Positions 1-8,054 are shown, counted from the stretch's first letter. The stretch: DNA of 40,182 bases from an uncultured Thermomicrobia bacterium (GCA_937968015.1 CALBSO010000016.1:1-40182), one strand, 5' to 3'. Notes: generated by a model from the letters alone, not told the origin. Numbers and translations: made by a program.

Positions 1-496
1 CCGCTTTGAGGGCGCGCCTTTCATCGCCCGCCCGGCCGAGGACGCGTAAGAGGCCCGCCGCGCCAGTCGTCAGAAAGTCGCGGGCGCAGGGCGTGTCGCC
101 GAGGCCGCCGAGCGGCGCGCTCCCGGCGGGAAACGCGACCAGCGACCCGGCGAGCAGTGGCGCGAGAGCGAGCGTCGGCAGCGTCCGTCCGTCGCGCGTC
201 CGGCAGGGCGTTCCGTCATCGTCGAGAACAACGTGGAGGGTGACGGCGTTGTAGGCGGGGTCGAGATGATGCCCATGCGCCCGCCAATCCGCCGCGCGAC
301 GGTGAATTTCGACCGCGCCGGTGATCTCTCGCCCATCGAGCACGATCCGTGCATCGGCGAAATCCGGCCCGAACCCGGCGGACCACCGGCCCCGATACCG
401 CACGACAACCGTCTGCCCATCCGTCGTCCGCCACGGCCCCGGCACGAGCCACTGCGCCTGCCACACCTTCGCCAGCGTCAACTCCGGGATGGTCAT
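1..496 (-). CDS. DUF2851 family protein (partial, C-terminus beyond window)
   Basis: The minus frame is open from an ATG at 496 to the window edge, giving about 165 residues. It begins MTIPELTLAKVWQAQW and contains VEIHRRAADWRAHGHH followed by DPAYNAVTLHVVLDDDG. This is the signature of the DUF2851 family, known from Bacteroidota and Chloroflexota and without an established function. Only the N-terminal part is visible. The start lies 13 nt beyond the stop of the MFS gene transcribed toward it, so the two are probably co-transcribed. Confidence in the family is high because the HRRxxDWxxHxHxxDPAYxxVxLHVV block is very characteristic. Nothing can be said about the missing C-terminal part. Confidence 0.85.
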   Translation of the reverse strand, partial: MTIPELTLAKVWQAQWLVPGPWRTTDGQTVVVRYRGRWSAGFGPDFADARIVLDGREITGAVEIHRRAADWRAHGHHLDPAYNAVTLHVVLDDDGTPCRTRDGRTLPTLALAPLLAGSLVAFPAGSAPLGGLGDTPCARDFLTTGAAGLLRVLGRAGDERRALKA

Positions 497-509
497 TTTC
501 AATCCTCGT

Positions 510-2207
510 TCAGCGGCGGTAGGGAGGGATGACGGGAAAGGCTTCGGTGCGGCGGATGCCGGGGCCGAGCGCGCCGGAGCGGCGGAGCGGGCGGCGTGGC
601 TCGCGCAGGATGCCGCCGACGAGTACGGTGAGCAGGCCAAGAACCAGCGCGGTGATGAAGAGCGCGCGGAAACCGTTGTGATCGGCGATGATGCCGCCCG
701 CGATCAGCGAGACGCTCGAGAGGGCGAGGACGCCGTTCGTGAAGCCGACACCGTCCGCGTAGGCATTTGGCGGCAGGATGTCGAGCAGGAAGCCGCTGTG
801 CGCGACGGCATTCGCGCCCATCGCCGCGCCGATGCAGATGAAGACGGCGATGAAGGCCCGCGCGCGGGAAAGATCGCTCGTGAAGTAATCGGCGATTGGC
901 TCCGTCTCGAAGAGCACCGGCAGGCCAATCGCGATAAAGGCCGCGAGCGCCCGACAGAGCGCACCGAGTTGGAGCAGGAGTTTCGTCCCGGTGATCCGGG
1001 CGAGCGCGCGCCAGAGATAGATCGTCGCGGCGCGCATGGCGATCACGGCGATCACATAGATGCCGATCATGTCGGCGGAGGGAGTGAATGTCCGGAGGGC
1101 ATAGACGACGAAGAAAGGCTCCGCGAGCGTGGCGATCAGCGCGATGATCCGGAAGAGGAGATAGCGCCGATATGCTGACAGGCGGAGCAATCCCGGACCC
1201 GCGCGCAGCCCGGCGAGCGGCGGGCGCGGCGCCACAGGTACGCGGCTCCCCTGTTCGGTGAGCGCGACCGTCAGGAGCGCCACGCCCAGGAGGGCGATGA
1301 AGGCCACGAAGAAGAGGTAGAGGTATTCGCGGGGGAAGACGGGACCATGCACGAGGATGCGCCGGACGAGGAGCGCGGCGAGTACCGACGCGCCCGCCCC
1401 CGCGAGCGCTTGCCAGCGGACGAGTCGGCCACGGACGCCATTCGTCGCGACGCGTCCCGGTAGCCGCTGGCCGACGAGCGTCGCGAAGCCGCTCGCGAAG
1501 CCGACGATGCCGTAGAGGACAAAGAAGATGACGAGCAACCGTTTCGCCGAGCCATCTGCCCGGCTCGCGCCGACAAAGGCGAGCAGACCCAGCGCCAGGG
1601 CGCGCAGTGCCGCGCTAGTCAGGGCGAGCGCGATGAGTCGCGTGCGGTTGACGATAGCACTGCCGAGAATCGCCCCCGGTAGCCCCCACGAGAGCGCGGC
1701 GACGACCGGCACGAGCGCAACGAGGATGTTGGAGCCGCTCTCTCGCGCGACGAATGCCGCGACGACGACCGCAGGCAGCAGCAGCGCATCGGCGAAGCCG
1801 CTCAGGGCGGCGATCGCGACACCGAGCGGTAGGTTGCGGCGGAGATCTGCGGCGCCCAGTGCGGCCCGGGGCCGGAACCAGGCCTGCAATCCCTCCCAGA
1901 AATTCCCGAATGGATCGTGTGCGGGCGCACCGGCCGCGAGAGGCGCGTTCATCGGTGGCAGAGGATTCATCGCGATCGCATCGGGCCGGACATACGCCGC
2001 CCCGGCTACTGGTACAGCGGGCGGCGCGGCGGCATACCCATTCTGCGTGACATCGAGTATCCCCGGCGGCGGCGCCAACTCGCCCTCCTGCGCCGGATGC
2101 CAGGCGTTCGCGACGGGGTATCCTTCGCGTAGCGGCGGCGTACGTGCGGGTGGGAGAGTGCCGCCTGGTTGTCCCGGTATCCCGGTCTCCGCGGGGCCGT
2201 CATTCAT
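510..2207 (-). CDS. MFS transporter with long N-terminal extension
   Basis: A 565-residue membrane protein. Residues 1 to about 105 are hydrophilic and rich in Pro, Gly and Ala (a cytoplasmic extension). About a dozen hydrophobic helices follow, including LGVAIAALSGFADALLLPAV and the GGIIADHNGFRALF block near the end, as in major facilitator superfamily carriers. The substrate is unknown. The start MNDGPAE at 2207 is preceded by GAGCAG; an upstream in-frame ATG at 2294 would add 29 residues that look non-coding. A promoter (TTGCAT, 17 bp, TATACT on the minus strand) lies at 2270-2298, placing its start point about 55 nt before the ATG, so the gene can be transcribed independently of the SGNH gene upstream. 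DUF2851 follows 13 nt downstream. Confidence 0.85.
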   Translation of the reverse strand: MNDGPAETGIPGQPGGTLPPARTPPLREGYPVANAWHPAQEGELAPPPGILDVTQNGYAAAPPAVPVAGAAYVRPDAIAMNPLPPMNAPLAAGAPAHDPFGNFWEGLQAWFRPRAALGAADLRRNLPLGVAIAALSGFADALLLPAVVVAAFVARESGSNILVALVPVVAALSWGLPGAILGSAIVNRTRLIALALTSAALRALALGLLAFVGASRADGSAKRLLVIFFVLYGIVGFASGFATLVGQRLPGRVATNGVRGRLVRWQALAGAGASVLAALLVRRILVHGPVFPREYLYLFFVAFIALLGVALLTVALTEQGSRVPVAPRPPLAGLRAGPGLLRLSAYRRYLLFRIIALIATLAEPFFVVYALRTFTPSADMIGIYVIAVIAMRAATIYLWRALARITGTKLLLQLGALCRALAAFIAIGLPVLFETEPIADYFTSDLSRARAFIAVFICIGAAMGANAVAHSGFLLDILPPNAYADGVGFTNGVLALSSVSLIAGGIIADHNGFRALFITALVLGLLTVLVGGILREPRRPLRRSGALGPGIRRTEAFPVIPPYRR

Positions 2208-2269
2208 GCGCTGCTCACGCTCCAGTACGCACCGATGATGCGGAAAACTCACTGCACTGGCTTTGCCGC

Positions 2270-2298
2270 AGTATACGTGCCGCGCCAGCGCCATGCAA
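2270..2298 (-). promoter_or_regulatory. Promoter of the MFS gene
   Basis: On the minus strand TTGCAT (2298-2293) is separated by 17 bp from TATACT (2275-2270). The -10 differs from consensus at one position. It lies inside the 101-bp spacer between the SGNH esterase and the MFS gene. No transcript data. Confidence 0.5.
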
Positions 2299-2308
2299 TT
2301 CGGCCGGG

Positions 2309-3430
2309 TTACGGTAGGGCGCCAACCGTCACGGTGACGGTCGTCTCGCGCCGATTGCCCGCGCGGTCCGTCGCGGCGACGCCGATGGTATGCGCCCCCG
2401 GGAGCAGTCGCCCGTCCCAGTAGCCGAGGTACGTGTCCGGCGCGAGGTCCGGGCGGGGCATCATCTCGCCCTGCTCCTTGCCGTCCGCCAGCAGCACGAC
2501 GCGCGCCACACCATTCGGGCCGCTGTCGTCCGTCACCGTCGCGCGTATCGTCAGAACCGGACGCGGTGCGTTCCCCTCTGTCGGTGCGATGAGTGTCACC
2601 TCCGGCGGCACAGTGTCGAAGCCGCCCGCCGCCCAGAGCATGTCCGCCGCGAGGCGGTGGCCGGCGTTGGAGAGATGCACGTCATCGAAGCGGCCGAGCG
2701 TCAGCGATTGCTCCTTGCCGCGCACTTTCTCCGCCAGTTCGACGACCGTCACGCCCTGCTTCATCGCCGCGACCCCGCGGAGCGCGCTGTTGAATCGCTC
2801 GATCCACCACGCGTCGCTCCCCACGGCGGTCGGATCGCCACCGAAGGGATCGTAGATCGTCGGGATGAGCAGCGCGCGCGTCTGGCCGCCTTCGGTAAGC
2901 CGGGTGGCGATCGTGGTCAGGTTCATGCGGAAGGTGGCCAGCGCGGCCTCGCGGGCAGCGGTCTCCTTCCCGGCCAGCCGCTGGAGATCGTTGCCGCCGA
3001 TGCTGAGGAGCACGACCGCCTGCTGTCCGGCGGGGAGCCGCCCGAGTTCATCGAGCGCCCGGAGGATTTGCGGACGCGTTGGTGTCGGCGTCGGCTCCCC
3101 AGCGGTGAGGGTTGGCGGTGGCGGAGGCGCGAGCAATGTCGTACTCGTCTCGCCGGAGACCGCGACATTGACGGCGCGCAGATTCGGCCCGTACCGCCCG
3201 CGCATCAGGTCTGCCACGAGTGCGAACTCGCCCCGTTCGTCCGGCAGGCTCGCCCCCACCCCGGCCATCAGCGAATCGCCCACGCCCAGCAAGAGCGTGG
3301 GCGCTGGAGGAGCGCTGAGGACTGAGTAGGAGAGGCCGGAAAGCGAGGCGAGTGCGATAAGAAGTGAAATATGCGCCAAGATTCGCGGTCGTTTTCTGTA
3401 AGAATGGCGTGCTGCGTTGCGGATAATCAT
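2309..3430 (-). CDS. Secreted SGNH/GDSL-type esterase with C-terminal Ig-like domain
   Basis: 373 residues. A basic N-terminus and hydrophobic stretch (residues 17-40) form a signal peptide or anchor. The SGNH domain has block I GDSLMAG with nucleophile Ser53, block III GGND after VVLLSI, and block V DDVHLSNAGH supplying the Asp-His pair. A Pro-rich loop (APPPPPTLTAGEPTPTPTRP) sits between blocks I and III. From about residue 275 (PPEVTLIAPTEG) to the end, ATVTDDSGPNGVARVVLLADG and AATDRAGNRRETTVTVTV form an Ig-like beta-sandwich of the kind found in surface proteins. It is probably an extracytoplasmic esterase or lipase with unknown substrate. It starts 20 nt after the HIT-Nudix stop, so the two are likely one transcript. 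Confidence 0.88.
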   Translation of the reverse strand: MIIRNAARHSYRKRPRILAHISLLIALASLSGLSYSVLSAPPAPTLLLGVGDSLMAGVGASLPDERGEFALVADLMRGRYGPNLRAVNVAVSGETSTTLLAPPPPPTLTAGEPTPTPTRPQILRALDELGRLPAGQQAVVLLSIGGNDLQRLAGKETAAREAALATFRMNLTTIATRLTEGGQTRALLIPTIYDPFGGDPTAVGSDAWWIERFNSALRGVAAMKQGVTVVELAEKVRGKEQSLTLGRFDDVHLSNAGHRLAADMLWAAGGFDTVPPEVTLIAPTEGNAPRPVLTIRATVTDDSGPNGVARVVLLADGKEQGEMMPRPDLAPDTYLGYWDGRLLPGAHTIGVAATDRAGNRRETTVTVTVGALP

Positions 3431-3450
3431 GGACGTTTCTTTCTTTGCCC

Positions 3451-4410
3451 TCAGTCCTCATGTTGCCCAAAGGGCGCCCGCAGCCCGCGTCGCGCGACGG
3501 CGCGGTTGAGCAGGATACGGGATTCATCGTGCGCGAGTTTGGCGGCGGCGGCGGGGGGAGGGAAGAGGAAGGCATCTTTGCCGAGATGCGTCGCGAAATC
3601 ATCCGTCTCGGCGGTCGCCTCCATGAGGAACCAGGTGACGTGACGCATCTTCCCTTTGAACGGGAAGAGATGCGTGCCGAGTGGCGCGACGACGTGGGCG
3701 GCGAGGCCCGTCTCCTCCATTGTCTCGCGGATCGCCGTCTCCTCCAGCGATTCACCGGCTTCCACATGCCCCTTCGGGAAGACGAACGCGCCATCGCTCG
3801 CGCGCCGCAGTACGACATCGCCACCGTGGAAGGTCACGCCACCCGCTGCCTGTATGGGCGTCATGGCGAGGATGCCGAGCATCGGCGCGGGGTCACGCGC
3901 TATCGTGGCGCGCAGTTTGGCGTAGGTATCGGGCAGTAGTTCCGGCATTACCGTCGTCATGGCGACGATTGGCATGAAGTTCGCGTCTCCCTGCCAGCGC
4001 GGTACGATGTGCCAGTGGAGATGCTCCGCGACGCCCGCGCCCGCCACCGCGCCGAGGTTCAGGCCAATATTGAGACCGTCACAGCGGAGCGTCGTTTGCA
4101 GGACGCGCGTCAGCCAGGGCAGCAGGAGGCCAATTTCGGTCATCTCACCCTCGTCGAGTCCGTCGAGCGTCGCGACCTGCCGGTATGGGACGACCATGCA
4201 GTGGCCGGTATTGTAGGGATAGAGATTCATCACGACGAAGGCGCGCGCGCCGCGATGGAGGACGAAGTTCGCCGCGTCATCCGCGGGATCGTCGGCAATC
4301 GCGCTGAAGATGCTCACCCCAGGCGGCGTCGGGCGGCGTTCCCCGCCGACGTAGCGCATGCGCCACGGCGTCCAGAGCCGCTGCTGCTCGTCTGCGTCCG
4401 TTTCACTCAT
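3451..4410 (-). CDS. HIT-Nudix fusion, probable dinucleoside polyphosphate hydrolase/phosphorylase
   Basis: 319 residues carrying two nucleotide-processing domains. The N-terminal HIT domain (residues about 12-150) opens with RLWTPWRMRYVGG and has the His triad H130-L-H132-W-H134 with the asparagine-rich GLNIGLNLG before it. This arrangement resembles the Ap4A phosphorylase branch of the HIT family. The C-terminal Nudix domain (about 175-305) has a Nudix box from Gly214 to Leu236, GHVEAGESLEETAIRETM plus EETGL, matching GX5EX7REUXEEXGU except Thr at the first hydrophobic position. Both families act on Ap4A-like compounds, so the protein probably clears them in the cytoplasm. MSETDADEQQ at 4410 was chosen because upstream codons look non-coding. 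The last residues, RAPFGQHED, are written by a repeat module also found in intergenic palindromes. Confidence 0.87.
   Translation of the reverse strand: MSETDADEQQRLWTPWRMRYVGGERRPTPPGVSIFSAIADDPADDAANFVLHRGARAFVVMNLYPYNTGHCMVVPYRQVATLDGLDEGEMTEIGLLLPWLTRVLQTTLRCDGLNIGLNLGAVAGAGVAEHLHWHIVPRWQGDANFMPIVAMTTVMPELLPDTYAKLRATIARDPAPMLGILAMTPIQAAGGVTFHGGDVVLRRASDGAFVFPKGHVEAGESLEETAIRETMEETGLAAHVVAPLGTHLFPFKGKMRHVTWFLMEATAETDDFATHLGKDAFLFPPPAAAAKLAHDESRILLNRAVARRGLRAPFGQHED
3457..3485. repeat. GGGCGCCC module inside the 3' end of the HIT-Nudix gene
   Basis: On the minus strand this reads GCGGGCGCCCTTTGGGCAAC, nearly identical to the module inside the intergenic palindromes at 9510-9533, 21077-21098 and 32948-32970. 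Here it lies within coding sequence and encodes LRAPFGQ just before the stop. Confidence 0.7.
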
Positions 4411-4458
4411 GCCGCCACGTATCGCTTCCCGTCTCAAGCCGCAGCCCTCTCCCGCCGG

Positions 4459-4467
4459 AGTATAGCA
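4459..4467 (-). promoter_or_regulatory. Extended -10 promoter of the HIT-Nudix operon
   Basis: The minus strand reads TGCTATACT: an extended -10 (TGn) joined to TATACT, 49 nt upstream of the start codon at 4410. No good -35 is seen, as is usual for extended -10 promoters. Confidence 0.5.
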
Positions 4468-4635
4468 CGGGGGAGGCAACCAGCAGGCAGCGGGCGTAAC
4501 TCCTTCGGGTGGTTGTCTCCCATCATTTTGCCGATGCCGATGAGCGATGAGGCTGCGTGGCACAAACGCGGGCGCGGCGGTGTTCCCTCTTTTCGCCGCG
4601 AATTCGGTATTCCATGCGGATTATCGCCATTTCTC

Positions 4636-4665
4636 GTGTACGTACACTTTACCGTATGCTATACT
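4636..4665 (+). promoter_or_regulatory. Promoter and palindromic operator of exopolysaccharide operon
   Basis: A perfect 12-bp palindrome GTGTACGTACAC (4636-4647) covers where a -35 would lie. An extended -10 TGCTATACT follows (4657-4665). A protein bound to the palindrome would touch RNA polymerase. The GTACGTAC core recurs upstream of the second priming transferase at the same distance from its start codon. Confidence 0.55.
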
Positions 4666-4736
4666 CACGGCGCGAGGGCCGGGAGCGGGGAGTGCCGGTG
4701 CGCGCGATGGACCAGCGGTGGAGGTGAGGCACTATC

Positions 4737-6257
4737 GTGTCAGTGATTGAGCGAGAACGCACCGTATCGCCGTCCGCTCCATCGGCGCGTGCCACGCGTG
4801 GCACGTATCCGCGCTGGTTCGAACCGCTCGGTATCCTCGCCTTCATGCTCCTCGATGCCTTCACCGTCGCGCTCGCCTTCCGGCTGGCGTATTGGGCGCG
4901 CTATACGGCGCAACTGGGCGGCGCGATCCAGGGGTTCGACTTCCGTAATCTGAATGATTACCGCTTTTACGCGCTCCTGCTGGTTGGCGCGATCGTCGTC
5001 GCGTTCGCCGTGCGCGGTCTCTACCGTTTGCCGCGCGGCACGACCTTCCTGGCGGAAGCAACCACGGCCTGGGGGGCGGTGACGGTCGCGAATGCCGCGG
5101 TGCTGGTGATCGTCTTCCTGCAACCGGAATTTGTCTCGTCCCGCCTCTTTGTCGTCTACGCGTGGGGAGCGATCCTGCTCTTTGTGACGCTCGAACGCGG
5201 CCTCCGGCGGCTCGTGCGCGACCAACTCTGGAAGCGCGGCATCGGCGTGGAGCGGGCGGTTGTTGTCGGCTCCGGCCCGGCGGCGCAGCGCGTGATGAGT
5301 TACCTCGCGACGGCCAACGATCTCGGTTTCCACCTCGTCGGCTTCGTGGATGATCTGCCGGTAGCGGAAGGTTGGGCAATCGCGACGAGCCGCAGCATCA
5401 TCCGGCCGGAGCGGCTGGGTGAGAGCGACGCGCTCGCGCGGATCATCAAAGATGACGGCATCTCCGAGGTCGTCATCGCCCTGCCGCCTCAGGCGCACGA
5501 TCGCATCCTCAGCGTCATCACGGCGTGCCGGGACGCGGACGTTGGCTTCCAACTCGTGCCGGACGTTTTCGAACTGTCGCTCGGTCGCGTGCAGATCAAC
5601 GAACTGCACGGCGTGCCGCTGATCAGCGTGCGCGCCAGCCGAATTCAGGGCTGGAACCTCTGGATCAAGCGCGGCGTGGATATCCTCGGCGCAAGCGTCG
5701 CGCTCATTCTTATGGCGATTCCGATGCTGATGATCGCCCTCGCGATCAAACTTGAGCGTCATTCGCCCGGCCCAATTTTCATTAAGCAGACGCGCGTTGG
5801 CAAGAACGGTAAAGACTTTACCTGCTACAAGTTCCGCTCGATGCATACGAACGCGGAGGAGATGAATGACGCCGTTCTGCCCAACGGTAACGGCGATATC
5901 CGGCTCCGCAAACACAAAGAAGATCCCCGCCGCACGCTCGTCGGACGCTTCATCCGCCCGACGAGCCTTGATGAGTTGCCGCAGTTTTTCAACGTCCTGA
6001 TCGGCAAGATGAGCCTCGTCGGCCCGCGCCCCCAAGTCCGTGCCGAGGTGGATCACTACGAGCCGTGGCACCATCAGCGGCTCGCGGTGACGCCCGGCAT
6101 CACCGGCCTCTGGCAAGTCTCCGGCCGCAGCGATCTGACCTTCGAGGAGATGGTCCGCCTCGACATATATTACGCCGAAAACTGGTCCGTCCGCCTCGAT
6201 CTCGAAATCCTCCTCCGTACCCCGCGCGCCGTCCTCAGTATGCGCGGCGCGTATTGA
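4737..6257 (+). CDS. Exopolysaccharide priming sugar transferase (polyprenyl glycosylphosphotransferase)
   Basis: 506 residues. The N-terminal half has four or five membrane helices (from FEPLGILAFMLLDAFTVALA to about residue 140). A Rossmann-like middle domain follows, with VVVGSGPAAQRVMSYL and VGFVDDLP. The C-terminal bacterial sugar transferase domain starts at KRGVDILGASVAL and contains SPGPIFIKQTRVGKNGK, YKFRSMHTNAEE, SLDELPQFFNVLIGKMSLVG, GPRPQ and GITGLWQVSGRSDLTFEEM. Such enzymes move a sugar phosphate from a nucleotide sugar to undecaprenyl phosphate, the first step of exopolysaccharide assembly at the inner membrane. The start is GTG 4737, ten nt after GGAGGTG. A GT4 glycosyltransferase follows with overlapping stop and start. 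A paralogue lies at 38422-39921. Confidence 0.93.
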   Translation: MSVIERERTVSPSAPSARATRGTYPRWFEPLGILAFMLLDAFTVALAFRLAYWARYTAQLGGAIQGFDFRNLNDYRFYALLLVGAIVVAFAVRGLYRLPRGTTFLAEATTAWGAVTVANAAVLVIVFLQPEFVSSRLFVVYAWGAILLFVTLERGLRRLVRDQLWKRGIGVERAVVVGSGPAAQRVMSYLATANDLGFHLVGFVDDLPVAEGWAIATSRSIIRPERLGESDALARIIKDDGISEVVIALPPQAHDRILSVITACRDADVGFQLVPDVFELSLGRVQINELHGVPLISVRASRIQGWNLWIKRGVDILGASVALILMAIPMLMIALAIKLERHSPGPIFIKQTRVGKNGKDFTCYKFRSMHTNAEEMNDAVLPNGNGDIRLRKHKEDPRRTLVGRFIRPTSLDELPQFFNVLIGKMSLVGPRPQVRAEVDHYEPWHHQRLAVTPGITGLWQVSGRSDLTFEEMVRLDIYYAENWSVRLDLEILLRTPRAVLSMRGAY

Positions 6258-6281
6258 GGACTCAGTACTCAGTACTTCCCC
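6254..6281 (+). repeat. Heptad array CTCAGTA at a gene junction
   Basis: Two tandem CTCAGTA units (6261-6274) plus flanking GAGGACT and CTTCCCC make a 7-bp periodic array lying exactly on the junction of the sugar transferase stop and the GT4 start. It encodes RTQYSVL at the GT4 N-terminus. Confidence 0.65.
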
Positions 6282-7423
6282 GTGTCGCCCTCGCGCATGA
6301 CTATTTGAACCAGAACGGCGGCGCGGAGCGCGTTGTCGAGCAACTGCACGCGCTTTTCCCCGACGCTCCTGTATTTACCAGCATATACGACCGCGAGCGG
6401 ATGCCGGAAGCATACCGAGCGTGGGAGATCCATTCCTCATTCATGCAGCGTTTGCCGGGGGTGATGCGGCATCATCAGCCGTATTTGCCGCTCTATCCGC
6501 TGGCGATGGCGAGCTTCAATCTCGCCGGTTTTCCGCTCATCGTCAGTTCATCGAGCGCGTTCGGGAAGGGTGTACGCGTGCCGCCCGGCGCGCTCCATGT
6601 TTGTTACTGCCACGCGCCAATGCGCTTCGCATGGAACTATGAGGCATATGCCGCGCGGGAGGGGTTTGGGCGCGCGGTGGACCTCGGCATTCGTCCGCTC
6701 ATCGCCGCGCTCCGCCGCTGGGACCGCGCGTCATCGGCCCGTGTGAATCACTTCATCGCCAACTCGCGGACGGTCGCAGTGCGGATCGCCCAGATTTACG
6801 GCCGGGACGCGACGGTCATCTATCCGCCGATCGAGACCGACCGCTACGCTCCGCCTCTATGCATGCCGGAGAAACCGGAGTCTTTCTTTTTTCTCGTCTC
6901 CCGCCTCGTGCCATACAAGCGGATTGATCTCGCCATTCGCGCGGCGAACGCGCTCGGTGTCCGGCTGGAGATCGCCAGCACGGGGCGGGATCGGGAGGCG
7001 TTGGAAGCGATTGCCGGGCCAACCGTCCGCTTCCTCGGCTGGATTTCCGATGAGGAGAAGCGCGAGAAGTATGCCCGCTGCACCGCGACCCTCTTTCCCG
7101 CCGAGGATGACTTCGGCATTGCCCAACTCGAAGCGATGGCGGCGGGGCGACCCGTCGTCGGCTACGGCCGGGGCGGTTCGGCGGAATCGGTGCGCGATGG
7201 CGTGACGGGCGTCCTCTTCCCCGAACAGACTGTCGAGGCGATCACGGACGCGATGCGTCGCGTTCAGTCCCAACGATGGGATCGCGAGACGATCATCGCT
7301 CATGCTCGCCGCTTCGATGCCTCCGTCTTCCGCGCGCGGATGCACGACTTCCTTGCGGATGCCTGGGAGCGGCATCGGCTTGCTCAGCGGGATGAGAGCG
7401 GTTACAATGTGACTACGAAGTGA
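6254..7423 (+). CDS. Glycosyltransferase family 4
   Basis: 389 residues if translation starts at TTG 6254, which overlaps the TGA stop of the sugar transferase (TTGA) and would couple the two. Before this codon the frame runs through another gene, and there is no ATG or GTG before the conserved VALAHDYLNQNGGAERV, the donor-side opening of GT4 enzymes. The C-terminal domain has FFFLVSRLVPYKRIDLAIRA, FLGWISDEEKREKYARC and FPAEDDFGIAQLEAMAAGRP, containing the E-x7-E motif. GT-B retaining glycosyltransferases of this type add sugars from nucleotide donors during exopolysaccharide or lipid glycan synthesis. The sugar and acceptor are unknown. The N-terminal residues RTQYSVL come from heptad repeats, so the ancestral start may have been lost. 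Confidence 0.9.
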   Translation: MRTQYSVLPRVALAHDYLNQNGGAERVVEQLHALFPDAPVFTSIYDRERMPEAYRAWEIHSSFMQRLPGVMRHHQPYLPLYPLAMASFNLAGFPLIVSSSSAFGKGVRVPPGALHVCYCHAPMRFAWNYEAYAAREGFGRAVDLGIRPLIAALRRWDRASSARVNHFIANSRTVAVRIAQIYGRDATVIYPPIETDRYAPPLCMPEKPESFFFLVSRLVPYKRIDLAIRAANALGVRLEIASTGRDREALEAIAGPTVRFLGWISDEEKREKYARCTATLFPAEDDFGIAQLEAMAAGRPVVGYGRGGSAESVRDGVTGVLFPEQTVEAITDAMRRVQSQRWDRETIIAHARRFDASVFRARMHDFLADAWERHRLAQRDESGYNVTTK

Positions 7424-7445
7424 GTACATTCGCGTACGAACGAAT
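7403..7445 (+). promoter_or_regulatory. Promoter and possible operator of the first toxin-antitoxin pair
   Basis: A -10-like TACAAT lies at 7403-7408. Downstream, ATTCG (7428-7432) and CGAAT (7441-7445) flank TTCG-CGTA-CGAA, an imperfect palindrome between the promoter and the Shine-Dalgarno. Such a position fits autorepression by an RHH antitoxin. This is inference from position only. Confidence 0.35.
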
Positions 7446-7456
7446 TGGAGGTTGCA

Positions 7457-7759
7457 ATGGCACGAGAACCTATGAGCGTCCGGCTCACTGATGATGCACG
7501 CCACTTGCTCGCCCAACTCTCGTCCGAGCTCGGTGTCAGCAAGAGCGATGTGATTGAACTGGCGATCCGCGAGAAAGCACGGCGGTCACACGATGAGGAT
7601 TCCTGGGCTTCGACACCGGAGTTTCGCACGCGGTTGGAATACGCTCGCAAAAGCCCGGTACTCACAGGCATCACGGAAGAGGACCTGGAAGCGGTCATCG
7701 CGGCGAACGACCCCCAGGTAGCCGCACGGGAGCTCATCGCGCGATTGACGCATGCCTGA
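7457..7759 (+). CDS. Ribbon-helix-helix antitoxin-like protein
   Basis: 100 residues starting at ATG 7457, five nt after GGAGG. The N-terminal MSVRLTDDARHLLAQLSSEL followed by GVSKSDVIELAIREKARR is a ribbon-helix-helix DNA-binding pattern: a short strand, then two helices with the SKSDVIE turn. The C-terminal part (TGITEEDLEAVIAANDPQVAARELIARL) would bind the toxin. The stop overlaps the next start by 8 nt (ATGCCTGA), the classic arrangement of a type II toxin-antitoxin pair. Base composition is less GC-rich than the neighbours, consistent with transfer. It probably represses its own operon through the palindrome at 7428-7445. Confidence 0.8.
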   Translation: MAREPMSVRLTDDARHLLAQLSSELGVSKSDVIELAIREKARRSHDEDSWASTPEFRTRLEYARKSPVLTGITEEDLEAVIAANDPQVAARELIARLTHA

Positions 7760-8024
7760 GTACGCGACCGTCAGTCTCACCAGTGAGTTTGTTGAATCGT
7801 TGGTGGGACGGGACTTCTCGCACAATGAGCGGCAAAGGTTTGTGCGAGCGTTACGACTGCTCGATACCAATGAGCGGCATCCCTCATTGCGTGTCCACCT
7901 CCTTCGCGGGGACCAGGTCGGCATATGGTCCGCTTCCGCCTCAGACGAACTGCGGATGACCTTCGAGCGGCTTCCGGATGGCGGGAAACTCATGCTGTTG
8001 TGCAGTCGGCACTATCAACGATGA
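7752..8024 (+). CDS. RelE/ParE-fold toxin candidate
   Basis: 90 residues overlapping the antitoxin gene by 8 nt. The size, the basic helix ERQRFVRALRLLDTNERHPSL, the central strands LRVHLLRGDQVGIWSASASD and ELRMTFERLPDGGKLMLLCSRHYQR give the helix-then-sheet layout of RelE/ParE toxins, in which a C-terminal basic His-Tyr-Arg tail contributes to RNA or gyrase targeting. I cannot tell from sequence whether it is an mRNA interferase or a gyrase poison. Together with the RHH protein it forms a compact two-gene cassette followed by a broken epimerase gene. Confidence 0.75.
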   Translation: MPEYATVSLTSEFVESLVGRDFSHNERQRFVRALRLLDTNERHPSLRVHLLRGDQVGIWSASASDELRMTFERLPDGGKLMLLCSRHYQR

Positions 8025-8054
8025 CGCGAAATGGGATGGTGAAAGGGAGCCACA

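Larger units (their letters stand above)
4411..4736. other. 326-bp divergent intergenic region
   Basis: The region separates the divergent HIT-Nudix and sugar transferase genes and holds no gene that I can support. It contains the minus-strand promoter at 4459-4467, a short heptad fragment (CGATGAGCGATGAGG, 4538-4552) related to arrays elsewhere in the window, the palindrome GTGTACGTACAC at 4636-4647, a plus-strand extended -10 at 4657-4665, and the Shine-Dalgarno of the sugar transferase. The long untranslated leader (about 65 nt) after the plus promoter shows no recognisable riboswitch. Confidence 0.6.
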
